From Mariniblastus sp. (lineage in GTDB: Bacteria; Planctomycetota; Planctomycetia; Pirellulales; Pirellulaceae): DNA of 64,000 nt. Positions 27,839 through 34,338 of this stretch are shown here, piece by piece. Below the pieces are notes generated by a model. That model was not told where the DNA came from. It searched no databases and saw nothing but the letters and a program-made list of their open reading frames with translations. The position numbers were made by a program, and so were the translations under genes. The DNA lies in contig JAPKBL010000015.1 in assembly GCA_028823415.1 (NCBI GenBank), forward strand, positions 1 through 64,000, given 5' to 3'. Numbering within the stretch: the first letter of the stretch is position 1; each line of letters opens with the position of its first letter.

Positions 27839-28885
27839 ATGATCAAGATACGTGGCTCCAAAAACTCGACTACAGCGCTGATGGCTTATCCAGCGTTTGG
27901 TTATCCCACCGGCGCCTATTGGCGAATCCACGTTTCAGGAGTGATATCGCAAAGCCCCGCTGTGTTTAGCATGCGGCAACGAATGATGATCCGTATGCTC
28001 GGTGGCGTCATGCAAGCCACTCCCGACCAAATGCAGGGAGAAATGTTTCAAGAACGGATCAAACCTTTTATGGCAGAAGGCGATCATCGACAGTCGATCG
28101 TCGTCACGTTCAATGGAACAAAATATCGCCTCAAAAAGAGAACCCGTAGAAACGGCCACTTCGATGATTCGTTCGTAATCAACCGGGATGAGGTTGATTC
28201 AGTTTCGACAGAATTTGGGGGCACCGCACAAATTAAATTGGTAGTCTCGACGGAAGGCCAAACCAACGACTCCGTTGATTGTATCGCTAAGCTTTATCCC
28301 ACCCGCGGCATCAGCGTCGTTTCCGACATCGACGACACGATCAAAGATTCGATGGTAATTGATCGACGGGAATTACTGGCCAATACTTTTCTTCGAGAAT
28401 TCCGAAGCGTCGACGGAATGTCTGACGTTTATCGTCAATGGGAATCCAATGGGGCGGGGTTTCATTACGTCTCCTCAAGTCCCTGGCAGTTGTTTCAATC
28501 GCTGCAGCAAATGCATTCGATTCACCACTTTCCCAATGGCACGATGCACCTCAGGAACTTTCGCTTACGCGATCAGCTTTTAAAGCGGATTACACTGCGA
28601 CGAAAAGGAAAAGCCACCGAAATCAAGCGACTGATGGAATATATGCCAGACCGAGATTTTATTCTGGTCGGCGACTCTGGCGAAAAAGATCCCAAGATTT
28701 ATCTCAAAATGTGCCGCCTCTTCGGGGACCGTGTCAAAGGCGTGTTCATCCGTGAAATCGCCGAAAGACCGTTAGAAACTGATGTTTTCCGAAAACTTCA
28801 GGAGTCAACAGCCTCGGGATACTGCAAAAAGTTCTCAACTGCACAAGAATTAGCCAATCTGTCCTCAGAAATCTTCGCCCAATGA
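27839..28885 (+). CDS. App1-like (DUF2183) phosphatidate phosphatase family protein
   Basis: The catalytic core is the haloacid-dehalogenase-type motif D-I-D-D-T in VVSDIDDTIKDS (Asp169, Asp171 and Thr173 counted from the in-frame TTG 27821). It is followed by FHYVSSSPWQL and a C-terminal FILVGDSGEKDPKIYLKM (motif IV-like Asp). This arrangement is that of the catalytic domain of yeast App1, an actin-patch phosphatidate phosphatase. Upstream residues about 25-160 form a beta-rich domain. No signal peptide is seen. ATG 27839 and TTG 27821 are both possible starts. The true substrate in this organism is unknown. Confidence 0.85.
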   Translation: MIKIRGSKNSTTALMAYPAFGYPTGAYWRIHVSGVISQSPAVFSMRQRMMIRMLGGVMQATPDQMQGEMFQERIKPFMAEGDHRQSIVVTFNGTKYRLKKRTRRNGHFDDSFVINRDEVDSVSTEFGGTAQIKLVVSTEGQTNDSVDCIAKLYPTRGISVVSDIDDTIKDSMVIDRRELLANTFLREFRSVDGMSDVYRQWESNGAGFHYVSSSPWQLFQSLQQMHSIHHFPNGTMHLRNFRLRDQLLKRITLRRKGKATEIKRLMEYMPDRDFILVGDSGEKDPKIYLKMCRLFGDRVKGVFIREIAERPLETDVFRKLQESTASGYCKKFSTAQELANLSSEIFAQ

Positions 28886-28915
28886 CGATGGAAGATGGAT
28901 AACATCGCATTCCGT

Positions 28916-28961
28916 CTTTGGTAATCGACTCGGTAAAAACCGAGATTAGCCCTTGCCAAAG
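28916..28961 (+). promoter_or_regulatory. Structured leader upstream of rpsD
   Basis: Three nested perfect helices are present: CTTTGG (28916-28921) with CCAAAG (28956-28961), TAAT (28922-28925) with ATTA (28945-28948), and CTCGGT (28929-28934) with ACCGAG (28939-28944) around an AAAA tetraloop. It lies about 140 bases before the rpsD start. Ribosomal protein S4 is a known autoregulator in several bacteria, so a role in feedback control is plausible but inferred. Confidence 0.55.
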
Positions 28962-29102
28962 CGGAGATGATTCGCGATATTTCAGAAACTAATCGGAGTC
29001 TCGCCTCGTGCGTTGCGGGGAGTGATGGCTGCGTTCCGATGATTATTTGCCAAGGCAATAGTCGGATAAGTTCACCAATTGAAGCAATGGAGCTCATTGA
29101 AG

Positions 29103-29717
29103 ATGGCACGTTATACCGGCCCGAAAGGGCGCGTCAACCGACGCCTACAATCGCTAATTTACGAAACCTCGGGTGCCGCTAAGGCACTGGAAAAAAGAGG
29201 CAACCAGCCTCCCGGTATGCACACTCGCTTCCGCCGCCCATCCAACTATGGAATGGCGTTGATGGAAAAGCAAAAGATCAAGCATTATTACGGCCTCGGC
29301 GAGAGGCAATTGCGACGGTACTTTGGCAAGGCGACTCGGCAAAAAGGGAACACCGGTGAAAACCTGCTTCTCCTCTGCGAACAAAGACTCGACAATGTGA
29401 TTCGACGCATTGGACTTTCCAAGACTCGGTCTCAGGCACGCCAAGGCGTCGCCCATGGCCATTTCCGTGTCAATGGAGCCAAAGTCGATCGACCGTCGTT
29501 CTTGCTACGACCGGGCGACATCATCACGATTCGACCTCGCCAAAACATTCTGAAGATGTATCAGGCGATCCGCGAGCAAGGCGTCGAAGGCGAAGGTTGC
29601 GAATGGGTTTCCTTCGATTCTGGCACACTGACTGCAAACGTTCAGGGCATGCCATCGGGAAGCGATATTAGCCTTCCTGTAGATGCCAACACCGTGGTCG
29701 AATTCTTGTCTCGATAA
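29103..29717 (+). CDS. rpsD: 30S ribosomal protein S4
   Basis: This primary 16S rRNA-binding protein has 204 residues from ATG 29103, with GGAG ten bases upstream. The N-terminus MARYTGPKGRVNRRL carries no cysteines, so it is the zinc-independent form. The S4 RNA-binding domain is visible in LCEQRLDNVIRRIGLSKTRSQARQGVAHGHFRVNG and the following RPGDIITIRP when read in pieces. It stands alone rather than in an S13-S11-S4-rpoA cluster. It is preceded by a structured leader and followed by a strong terminator. Confidence 0.97.
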   Translation: MARYTGPKGRVNRRLQSLIYETSGAAKALEKRGNQPPGMHTRFRRPSNYGMALMEKQKIKHYYGLGERQLRRYFGKATRQKGNTGENLLLLCEQRLDNVIRRIGLSKTRSQARQGVAHGHFRVNGAKVDRPSFLLRPGDIITIRPRQNILKMYQAIREQGVEGEGCEWVSFDSGTLTANVQGMPSGSDISLPVDANTVVEFLSR

Positions 29718-29740
29718 TTAATCTAAGACAATTGGAACCT

Positions 29741-29769
29741 AATGGCGCGGCTCGTTCCGCGCCATTTTT
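29741..29769 (+). terminator. Intrinsic terminator after rpsD
   Basis: AATGGCGCGG (29741-29750) and CCGCGCCATT (29757-29766) form a perfect 10-bp stem with loop CTCGTT, followed by T residues. It lies 24 bases after the stop codon. Confidence 0.92.
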
Positions 29770-29779
29770 AGGCGCGGTG

Positions 29780-29797
29780 CTTACCATCGGTGGTAAG
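29780..29797 (+). promoter_or_regulatory. Small perfect hairpin in the lpdA leader
   Basis: CTTACCA (29780-29786) and TGGTAAG (29791-29797) pair perfectly around TCGG. It lies between the rpsD terminator and lpdA, about 75 bases before the lpdA start. It could be an operator or a leader hairpin. There is no T-run, so it is not a terminator. Confidence 0.4.
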
Positions 29798-29873
29798 AAC
29801 TGCTTGTCGATACCCTGCCTGCCTCGGAAGAGACGGGGACCCGTAATTCGTTTCCATTTGGTGGAGCTTTTTA

Positions 29874-31313
29874 ATGCAAACGCAACTCGTTGTTATCGGT
29901 GGTGGACCCGGGGGATATGCCGCGGCATTTTTGGCGGCCGACGAAGGCCTGCAAGTGGTTCTTGTAGAAGCCGAGGGCCGACTCGGGGGAACTTGTCTTT
30001 TGCGTGGGTGCATTCCCTCGAAAGCCCTCCTTCATGTCGCCAGAGTTGTTTCAGAAACTCAGGAAATGGAACACGACTGGGGTGTCTCGTTTGGGACGCC
30101 CACGATCGAAATTGACAAATTACGCGAACGGAAAAACAAGGTCATCGATACTCTCTCCGGAGGACTCGGCGGCCTGGCAAAAAAACGAAACGTCACGATT
30201 GTCAAAGCCTTTGCTAAATTTGAGTCCGCCAACACGCTGAGCCTCGAGGGAGATGACCCGTCGATTCCAGAAGGTGGGAAAATTCACTTTGAAAACGCCA
30301 TTATCGCGACTGGCAGCACACCCGCCTTTCCTGGTGCGTTCAACATCGGCTCCGACCGTGTGATGGATTCAACCGGCGCACTCGACCTCAAAGATATCCC
30401 GGAGACGATGCTCGTCATCGGCGGCGGGTATATCGGACTTGAAATGGGAACCGTGTACGCCAACATGGGCACCAAAGTGAGTGTCGTTGAACTACAAGAT
30501 GGATTACTCATGGGCGCGGATCGCGACCTAGTTCGGCCACTTGCTAAGAGGCTAAAATCGTTATTTGATGATCGCATCTTTCTCAACACCAAAGTCGGCA
30601 GTGTCTCAAAATCTGGGGATGATAAAGTTGAGGTCACGTTCGAAGGTCCATCAAAATTTGGTTCTGAGAAATACGATCGTGTACTCATTTCTGTTGGCAG
30701 ATCTCCAAGCACACGCAATCTCGGACTCGAAAACTTGCCCAGCATTCAAACGGATCAGCGAGGCTTCATTGTTCACGATGATAATCTGCAGACCGGCATG
30801 GAAAACATCTACGTTATCGGCGACGCCGCCGGCGAACCCATGTTGGCCCACAAAGCCAACCACGAGGGGCGACACGCGGTCGAAGTCATTCTCGGACACG
30901 CAACGACGTTCGACAAACGCGCGATCCCGGCAGTAGTGTTCACCGACCCCGAAATCGCCTGGGCCGGATTGACGGTAGAAGAAGCCAAACGAGATGGAGT
31001 CTCACATCAAGTGGTTGCCTACCCTTGGGCGGCCAGCGGTCGCGCTCAGGCACTCGGCCGCACGGAAGGGATGACGAAATGGGTAGTCGACCCCGAAACC
31101 GAGAGAATTCTTGGTTGTGGAATTGTGGGCCCCAATGCCGGTGAGCTAATCGCCGAGGCAGCCTTGGCAATCGAGATGGGTTGCGTTGTCAGAGATATCG
31201 CCGAAACCGTCCACGCCCATCCAACGCTCGGTGAAACCATGATGAATGCCGCTGAGGTTTTCTATGGAACGGCGACCGAGATTTATAAACCCAAGAAAAA
31301 GCCGGCTAAGTAA
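29874..31313 (+). CDS. lpdA: Dihydrolipoyl dehydrogenase
   Basis: This is the E3 flavoprotein of the 2-oxo acid dehydrogenase and glycine cleavage complexes, reoxidising dihydrolipoamide with NAD. At 479 residues it has normal length. The FAD-binding motif is VVIGGGPGGYAA, the redox disulfide is Cys41-Cys46 in GGTCLLRGCIPSK, the NAD-binding motif is VIGGGYIGLEMG, and the second FAD motif ends in YVIGDAAG. The catalytic His/Glu are in VHAHPTLGETMMNA. The start has GGTGGAG eight bases upstream. No E1 or E2 gene is adjacent. Confidence 0.96.
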   Translation: MQTQLVVIGGGPGGYAAAFLAADEGLQVVLVEAEGRLGGTCLLRGCIPSKALLHVARVVSETQEMEHDWGVSFGTPTIEIDKLRERKNKVIDTLSGGLGGLAKKRNVTIVKAFAKFESANTLSLEGDDPSIPEGGKIHFENAIIATGSTPAFPGAFNIGSDRVMDSTGALDLKDIPETMLVIGGGYIGLEMGTVYANMGTKVSVVELQDGLLMGADRDLVRPLAKRLKSLFDDRIFLNTKVGSVSKSGDDKVEVTFEGPSKFGSEKYDRVLISVGRSPSTRNLGLENLPSIQTDQRGFIVHDDNLQTGMENIYVIGDAAGEPMLAHKANHEGRHAVEVILGHATTFDKRAIPAVVFTDPEIAWAGLTVEEAKRDGVSHQVVAYPWAASGRAQALGRTEGMTKWVVDPETERILGCGIVGPNAGELIAEAALAIEMGCVVRDIAETVHAHPTLGETMMNAAEVFYGTATEIYKPKKKPAK

Positions 31314-31425
31314 AGACGCCTAAGATAAACACCATCCCCTAGGGCAGGTTCAATCGGCAACGAACTAGGTTATTTGTTTCCACGCGTCTTGGCCAAAAAC
31401 CGAAGAGAACGGTCAAATTTTTATC

Positions 31426-31507
31426 GCGGAAAAATCCGCAGAGGGTTAGATTCAGCGGCATTTCGCGATCTGTGGCGATAGAATGACGACACTGAATTTG
31501 ACCCTCT
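31426..31507 (+). promoter_or_regulatory. Two adjacent hairpins upstream of crcB, candidate structured leader
   Basis: First hairpin: GCGGA (31426-31430) with TCCGC (31435-31439) and an AAAA loop. Second: AGAGGGTTAGATTCAG (31440-31455) pairs along all 16 positions with CTGAATTTGACCCTCT (31492-31507), two of them G-T pairs, across a 36-base loop. It ends 63 bases before the crcB start. By eye it does not match the conserved core of the fluoride (crcB-motif) riboswitch. No T-run follows, so it is not a simple terminator of lpdA. Confidence 0.55.
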
Positions 31508-31570
31508 AACTCGGATGCCTCATCCCACCCAAAACTGAAACTTTGGTTGATTCATAAAGAGACGATCCTC

Positions 31571-31951
31571 ATGCGTACGGAAATCCAAATCCTGATGATT
31601 GGAATCGGTGGCGCATTGGGGGCAATTTCCCGCTTCGGCATTGCGGAACTCTCAAAACGATTCCTCCCAGAGTCGCTTCCCTTTGGGACACTGATCGCGA
31701 ACCTCGTCGGCTGCTTTTTGATCGGACTGATCATGGGCAGTGGGCATTCGGAAAGAAGTGAACCGATTCGCCTTGGGTTTGGAATTGGTTTTCTCGGGGC
31801 CTTGACGACATTCTCGACCTTCGGCGCCGAGACCATTGGGCATGTCAATGAAGGTAATTTATTAATCGCATTTGGAAACGTTTTTGTCAACGTGCTGCTT
31901 GGATTGACGTTCGTATTTCTAGGGATCCTAGCTGGCAAGAAAATGGCCTAG
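31571..31951 (+). CDS. crcB: Fluoride channel CrcB/Fluc
   Basis: This small dual-topology membrane protein exports fluoride passively. ATG 31571 gives 126 residues (an in-frame start at 31547 adds eight polar residues). Four transmembrane helices are evident. The family motifs are GGALGAISRFG in helix 1, FGTLIANLVGCFLIG in helix 2 and GFLGALTTFSTF in the broken helix 3 with the central sodium site and Phe box. A single gene copy implies a homodimer. The leader carries the inverted repeat listed separately. Confidence 0.95.
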   Translation: MRTEIQILMIGIGGALGAISRFGIAELSKRFLPESLPFGTLIANLVGCFLIGLIMGSGHSERSEPIRLGFGIGFLGALTTFSTFGAETIGHVNEGNLLIAFGNVFVNVLLGLTFVFLGILAGKKMA

Positions 31952-32163
31952 TGTTATTTCTCGCTTTATTCTTGCCCATTTCAATTCTCGCCCAATTTTC
32001 GGACGTTTCCATTGCGTCTTGCACGGCTGATAATCATTTCAATCCTTGCCGTTCCAACCAACTCCTTCGTTGACCTCATGCACCGTAAGATTTAGACTTG
32101 AGATCTAAATCCGACCACCAGATCTCCCTCGATTCGGGAGCTTCCGGAAAGAAAACCAGACTC

Positions 32164-32814
32164 ATGGATCCTTTACACTTTTGCATCGCCGTCGCCCCTT
32201 TGGCAGTTTATCTGTTTTTGCTGGGCGTCCTAAATCTAAAGGGCTATCCCTTCGTTACGACTGGATCGCGGGACGCTGCTGCTTTAGCAATTGGGATGGT
32301 CGGTTTCGTTATCATCGGACCGATGGAATTATTTTTCCCGGAAGGTGCAGCAAGTCGCTTCGGTGCCTGGGTCTGGATCATGCTGATCGTTTTTTACGCC
32401 CTCTGTATTTCGCTAGTCGTTTTGCTGATGAGGTCGAGAATTGTGATCTACAACGTAACCCTTGAGCAACTCCGCCCACTACTCACCAGTGTGGCCATGA
32501 AACTCGACGACCGCAGTCGCTGGAGCGGGGACAGTCTCTTTCTCCCTCAGAAGCAAGTACATTTGCACATCGAAACCAATGACTGGTTGCGAAACGTCCA
32601 ACTGACCGCCGGTGGAAATCATCAGAGCTACGAGGGTTGGGAAGCGCTCGAAAAAGAACTCTACAAAGCCCTTAAGAAAATGCCTGTCGGCCCCAACATG
32701 GTTGGCATTCCCCTGCTAGTGATTTCCGGTGGGTTGGCGATCACATCGGCCATCTGGATGCTCTCGGATCAGACCGCCGTTGCCCAAGCGCTTGAAGATC
32801 TTTTGCGAAAGTAA
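32164..32814 (+). CDS. Small membrane protein of unknown function
   Basis: The frame opens at TTG 32098, but ATG 32164 with GGAAAG upstream gives a cleaner N-terminus (216 residues); the choice is uncertain. Hydrophobic helices lie at the start (FCIAVAPLAVYLFLLGVLNL), in DAAALAIGMVGFVIIGPMELFF, in AWVWIMLIVFYALCISLVVLLM, and at the C-terminus (MVGIPLLVISGGLAITSAIWML). A soluble segment of about 85 residues between helices 3 and 4 is probably cytoplasmic. I do not recognise the family. It is convergent with the SGNH hydrolase gene, two bases apart. Confidence 0.7.
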   Translation: MDPLHFCIAVAPLAVYLFLLGVLNLKGYPFVTTGSRDAAALAIGMVGFVIIGPMELFFPEGAASRFGAWVWIMLIVFYALCISLVVLLMRSRIVIYNVTLEQLRPLLTSVAMKLDDRSRWSGDSLFLPQKQVHLHIETNDWLRNVQLTAGGNHQSYEGWEALEKELYKALKKMPVGPNMVGIPLLVISGGLAITSAIWMLSDQTAVAQALEDLLRK

Positions 32815-32815
32815 A

Positions 32816-33997
32816 TCACTGCGTTTTCAATTTGCCCTTATCTGCCAAGAGGCTTCGCAGCACAGGCTCGTAAGCGTCGGCATAGCGGACCATACCCAAA
32901 TCACTAGGATGCGAACCATCGGTAGCCCCCTCTCCGTCGCTTCCCAGTAGGTCTTTACCTGAAAGGTAGTGGATATTGTTGTCGCCAGCATCTAACAGAA
33001 TATCGTAGGCGGCTTTCAAACTCGCTCGATTCCCTTTGTGAAAATCTCGCGCGCCTCGATAAAATTTAGAATTCGTCATGGCTCGATCTTCCACCAACAA
33101 GATAGGACTTTTCGGGTGGTATGTTCTTAGTCGTTGAACAAATGGGACAGCCCGCTCGTGGACGAGTTTACTATTCATATTCGGTAAACAATCAATCGCG
33201 ATTACCGACGGATCGAGTTCACCCATTAAATCCGCAACCGGCAACTCCATTTTTCCATTTCCGGAAAATCCAAGGTTAACAACCGCGCAATTCATGCGGC
33301 GGCCTAAGATACTTGAAATACTCATCCCGGGCCGGGACGCACAGGCGCCATGCATGATCGAAGTTCCATAAAACACTATCGGTTTTTTTCGCGCCGCAAT
33401 CGGCTTTAGCTCAGAACCCTTGCGAATACCGATTTCAAGTTTCTCGACGCCGTTATACAACGGCAAATAGAGTGCAAACTGACGAGGTGCAGCTTCGGGC
33501 AAGGCATCGATCCCGTTGGCGAGGGTCGCCTCGACCATCGTCTGGGTCGGCCGCGAAACATTGACCCACCTCATTTCCCCATCATCCGCCTCGGCATATA
33601 AATCGACTCCGCTAACGCCAGTTGCGGGCATGTGATTCAGGGCTAGTTTCGAAGAAGACAACTGATACCGAACTTTGACCACAGGTGAAGCTGTAGAAAA
33701 CCTCGCCACCATGCCTGCCGAATGGCGGCTCAAACTCCATACCGCCTTCCGTAAGATCGCTTCCGATTTCTTGGGAAATCGATCGAACGGCTTCGCCGTG
33801 TCCGCCCAGCATCTTCCCTCAACTTCCCAGCCCGAAACATCAAACCAAGCCGTTGAATCCTCAACGCTGGGCTCAAAACAATCTGTAAACCCACTGGCGA
33901 CCCTGGCATTGGAAGATTGCCAGAGAGCCCCCAGTCCAAGCATTGCCGTCGACTGAAAAGTCCGCTGGAGCGCGATTCTTCGATTAATCTTTTCCAT
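32816..33997 (-). CDS. SGNH/GDSL hydrolase with N-terminal GxDLY domain
   Basis: ATG 33997 is preferred over the in-frame TTG 34045 (393 versus 409 residues). The N-terminus has a basic, hydrophobic leader (INRRIALQRTFQSTAMLGLGALW), which suggests export, perhaps Tat-like. A beta domain with GVDLYAEADDG matches the GxDLY domain. The SGNH domain follows: FYGTSIMHGA (catalytic Ser), VVNLGFSGNGKM (Gly and Asn blocks) and DGSHPSDLG (catalytic Asp/His). Enzymes of this layout are carbohydrate esterase-like, so deacylation of a polysaccharide is the best guess. Confidence 0.87.
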   Translation of the reverse strand: MEKINRRIALQRTFQSTAMLGLGALWQSSNARVASGFTDCFEPSVEDSTAWFDVSGWEVEGRCWADTAKPFDRFPKKSEAILRKAVWSLSRHSAGMVARFSTASPVVKVRYQLSSSKLALNHMPATGVSGVDLYAEADDGEMRWVNVSRPTQTMVEATLANGIDALPEAAPRQFALYLPLYNGVEKLEIGIRKGSELKPIAARKKPIVFYGTSIMHGACASRPGMSISSILGRRMNCAVVNLGFSGNGKMELPVADLMGELDPSVIAIDCLPNMNSKLVHERAVPFVQRLRTYHPKSPILLVEDRAMTNSKFYRGARDFHKGNRASLKAAYDILLDAGDNNIHYLSGKDLLGSDGEGATDGSHPSDLGMVRYADAYEPVLRSLLADKGKLKTQ

Positions 33998-34338
33998 AGC
34001 TTTGTCAAACCTCGTATTTTCGTATTGCCACCTGAAAAGTCTCAACGAGTTGCCCGGTGCCGTAAACTCTGAATCCGTTTTGAGACGATCAGGCTAAAAG
34101 TGGGGATTAAAACAGACAAATTAATTAAGTCAAAATTACGAATCAGAGAACCGTTCGCTTTTTTTCCAACCGCAACGCCATCTCTAGATTGAGCAAATTA
34201 TAACAAGTTTCAATCCGATAATGACATTGGAGCATTGTGTTTGGTTTTTAAATGTATCCACCGAAGGAACGCAGGTTGGCATGGATGGCCGCGGAAACTG
34301 GCACCGCTTTGATTGCCGGAACCCGATTGGTTTGACAG

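Noticed and set aside
31314-31570. Fluoride riboswitch before crcB
   Set aside because: Expected from gene context, but the conserved GGCGATGG-like core and the downstream pseudoknot partner could not be found by eye. Only the unrelated inverted repeat is reported.
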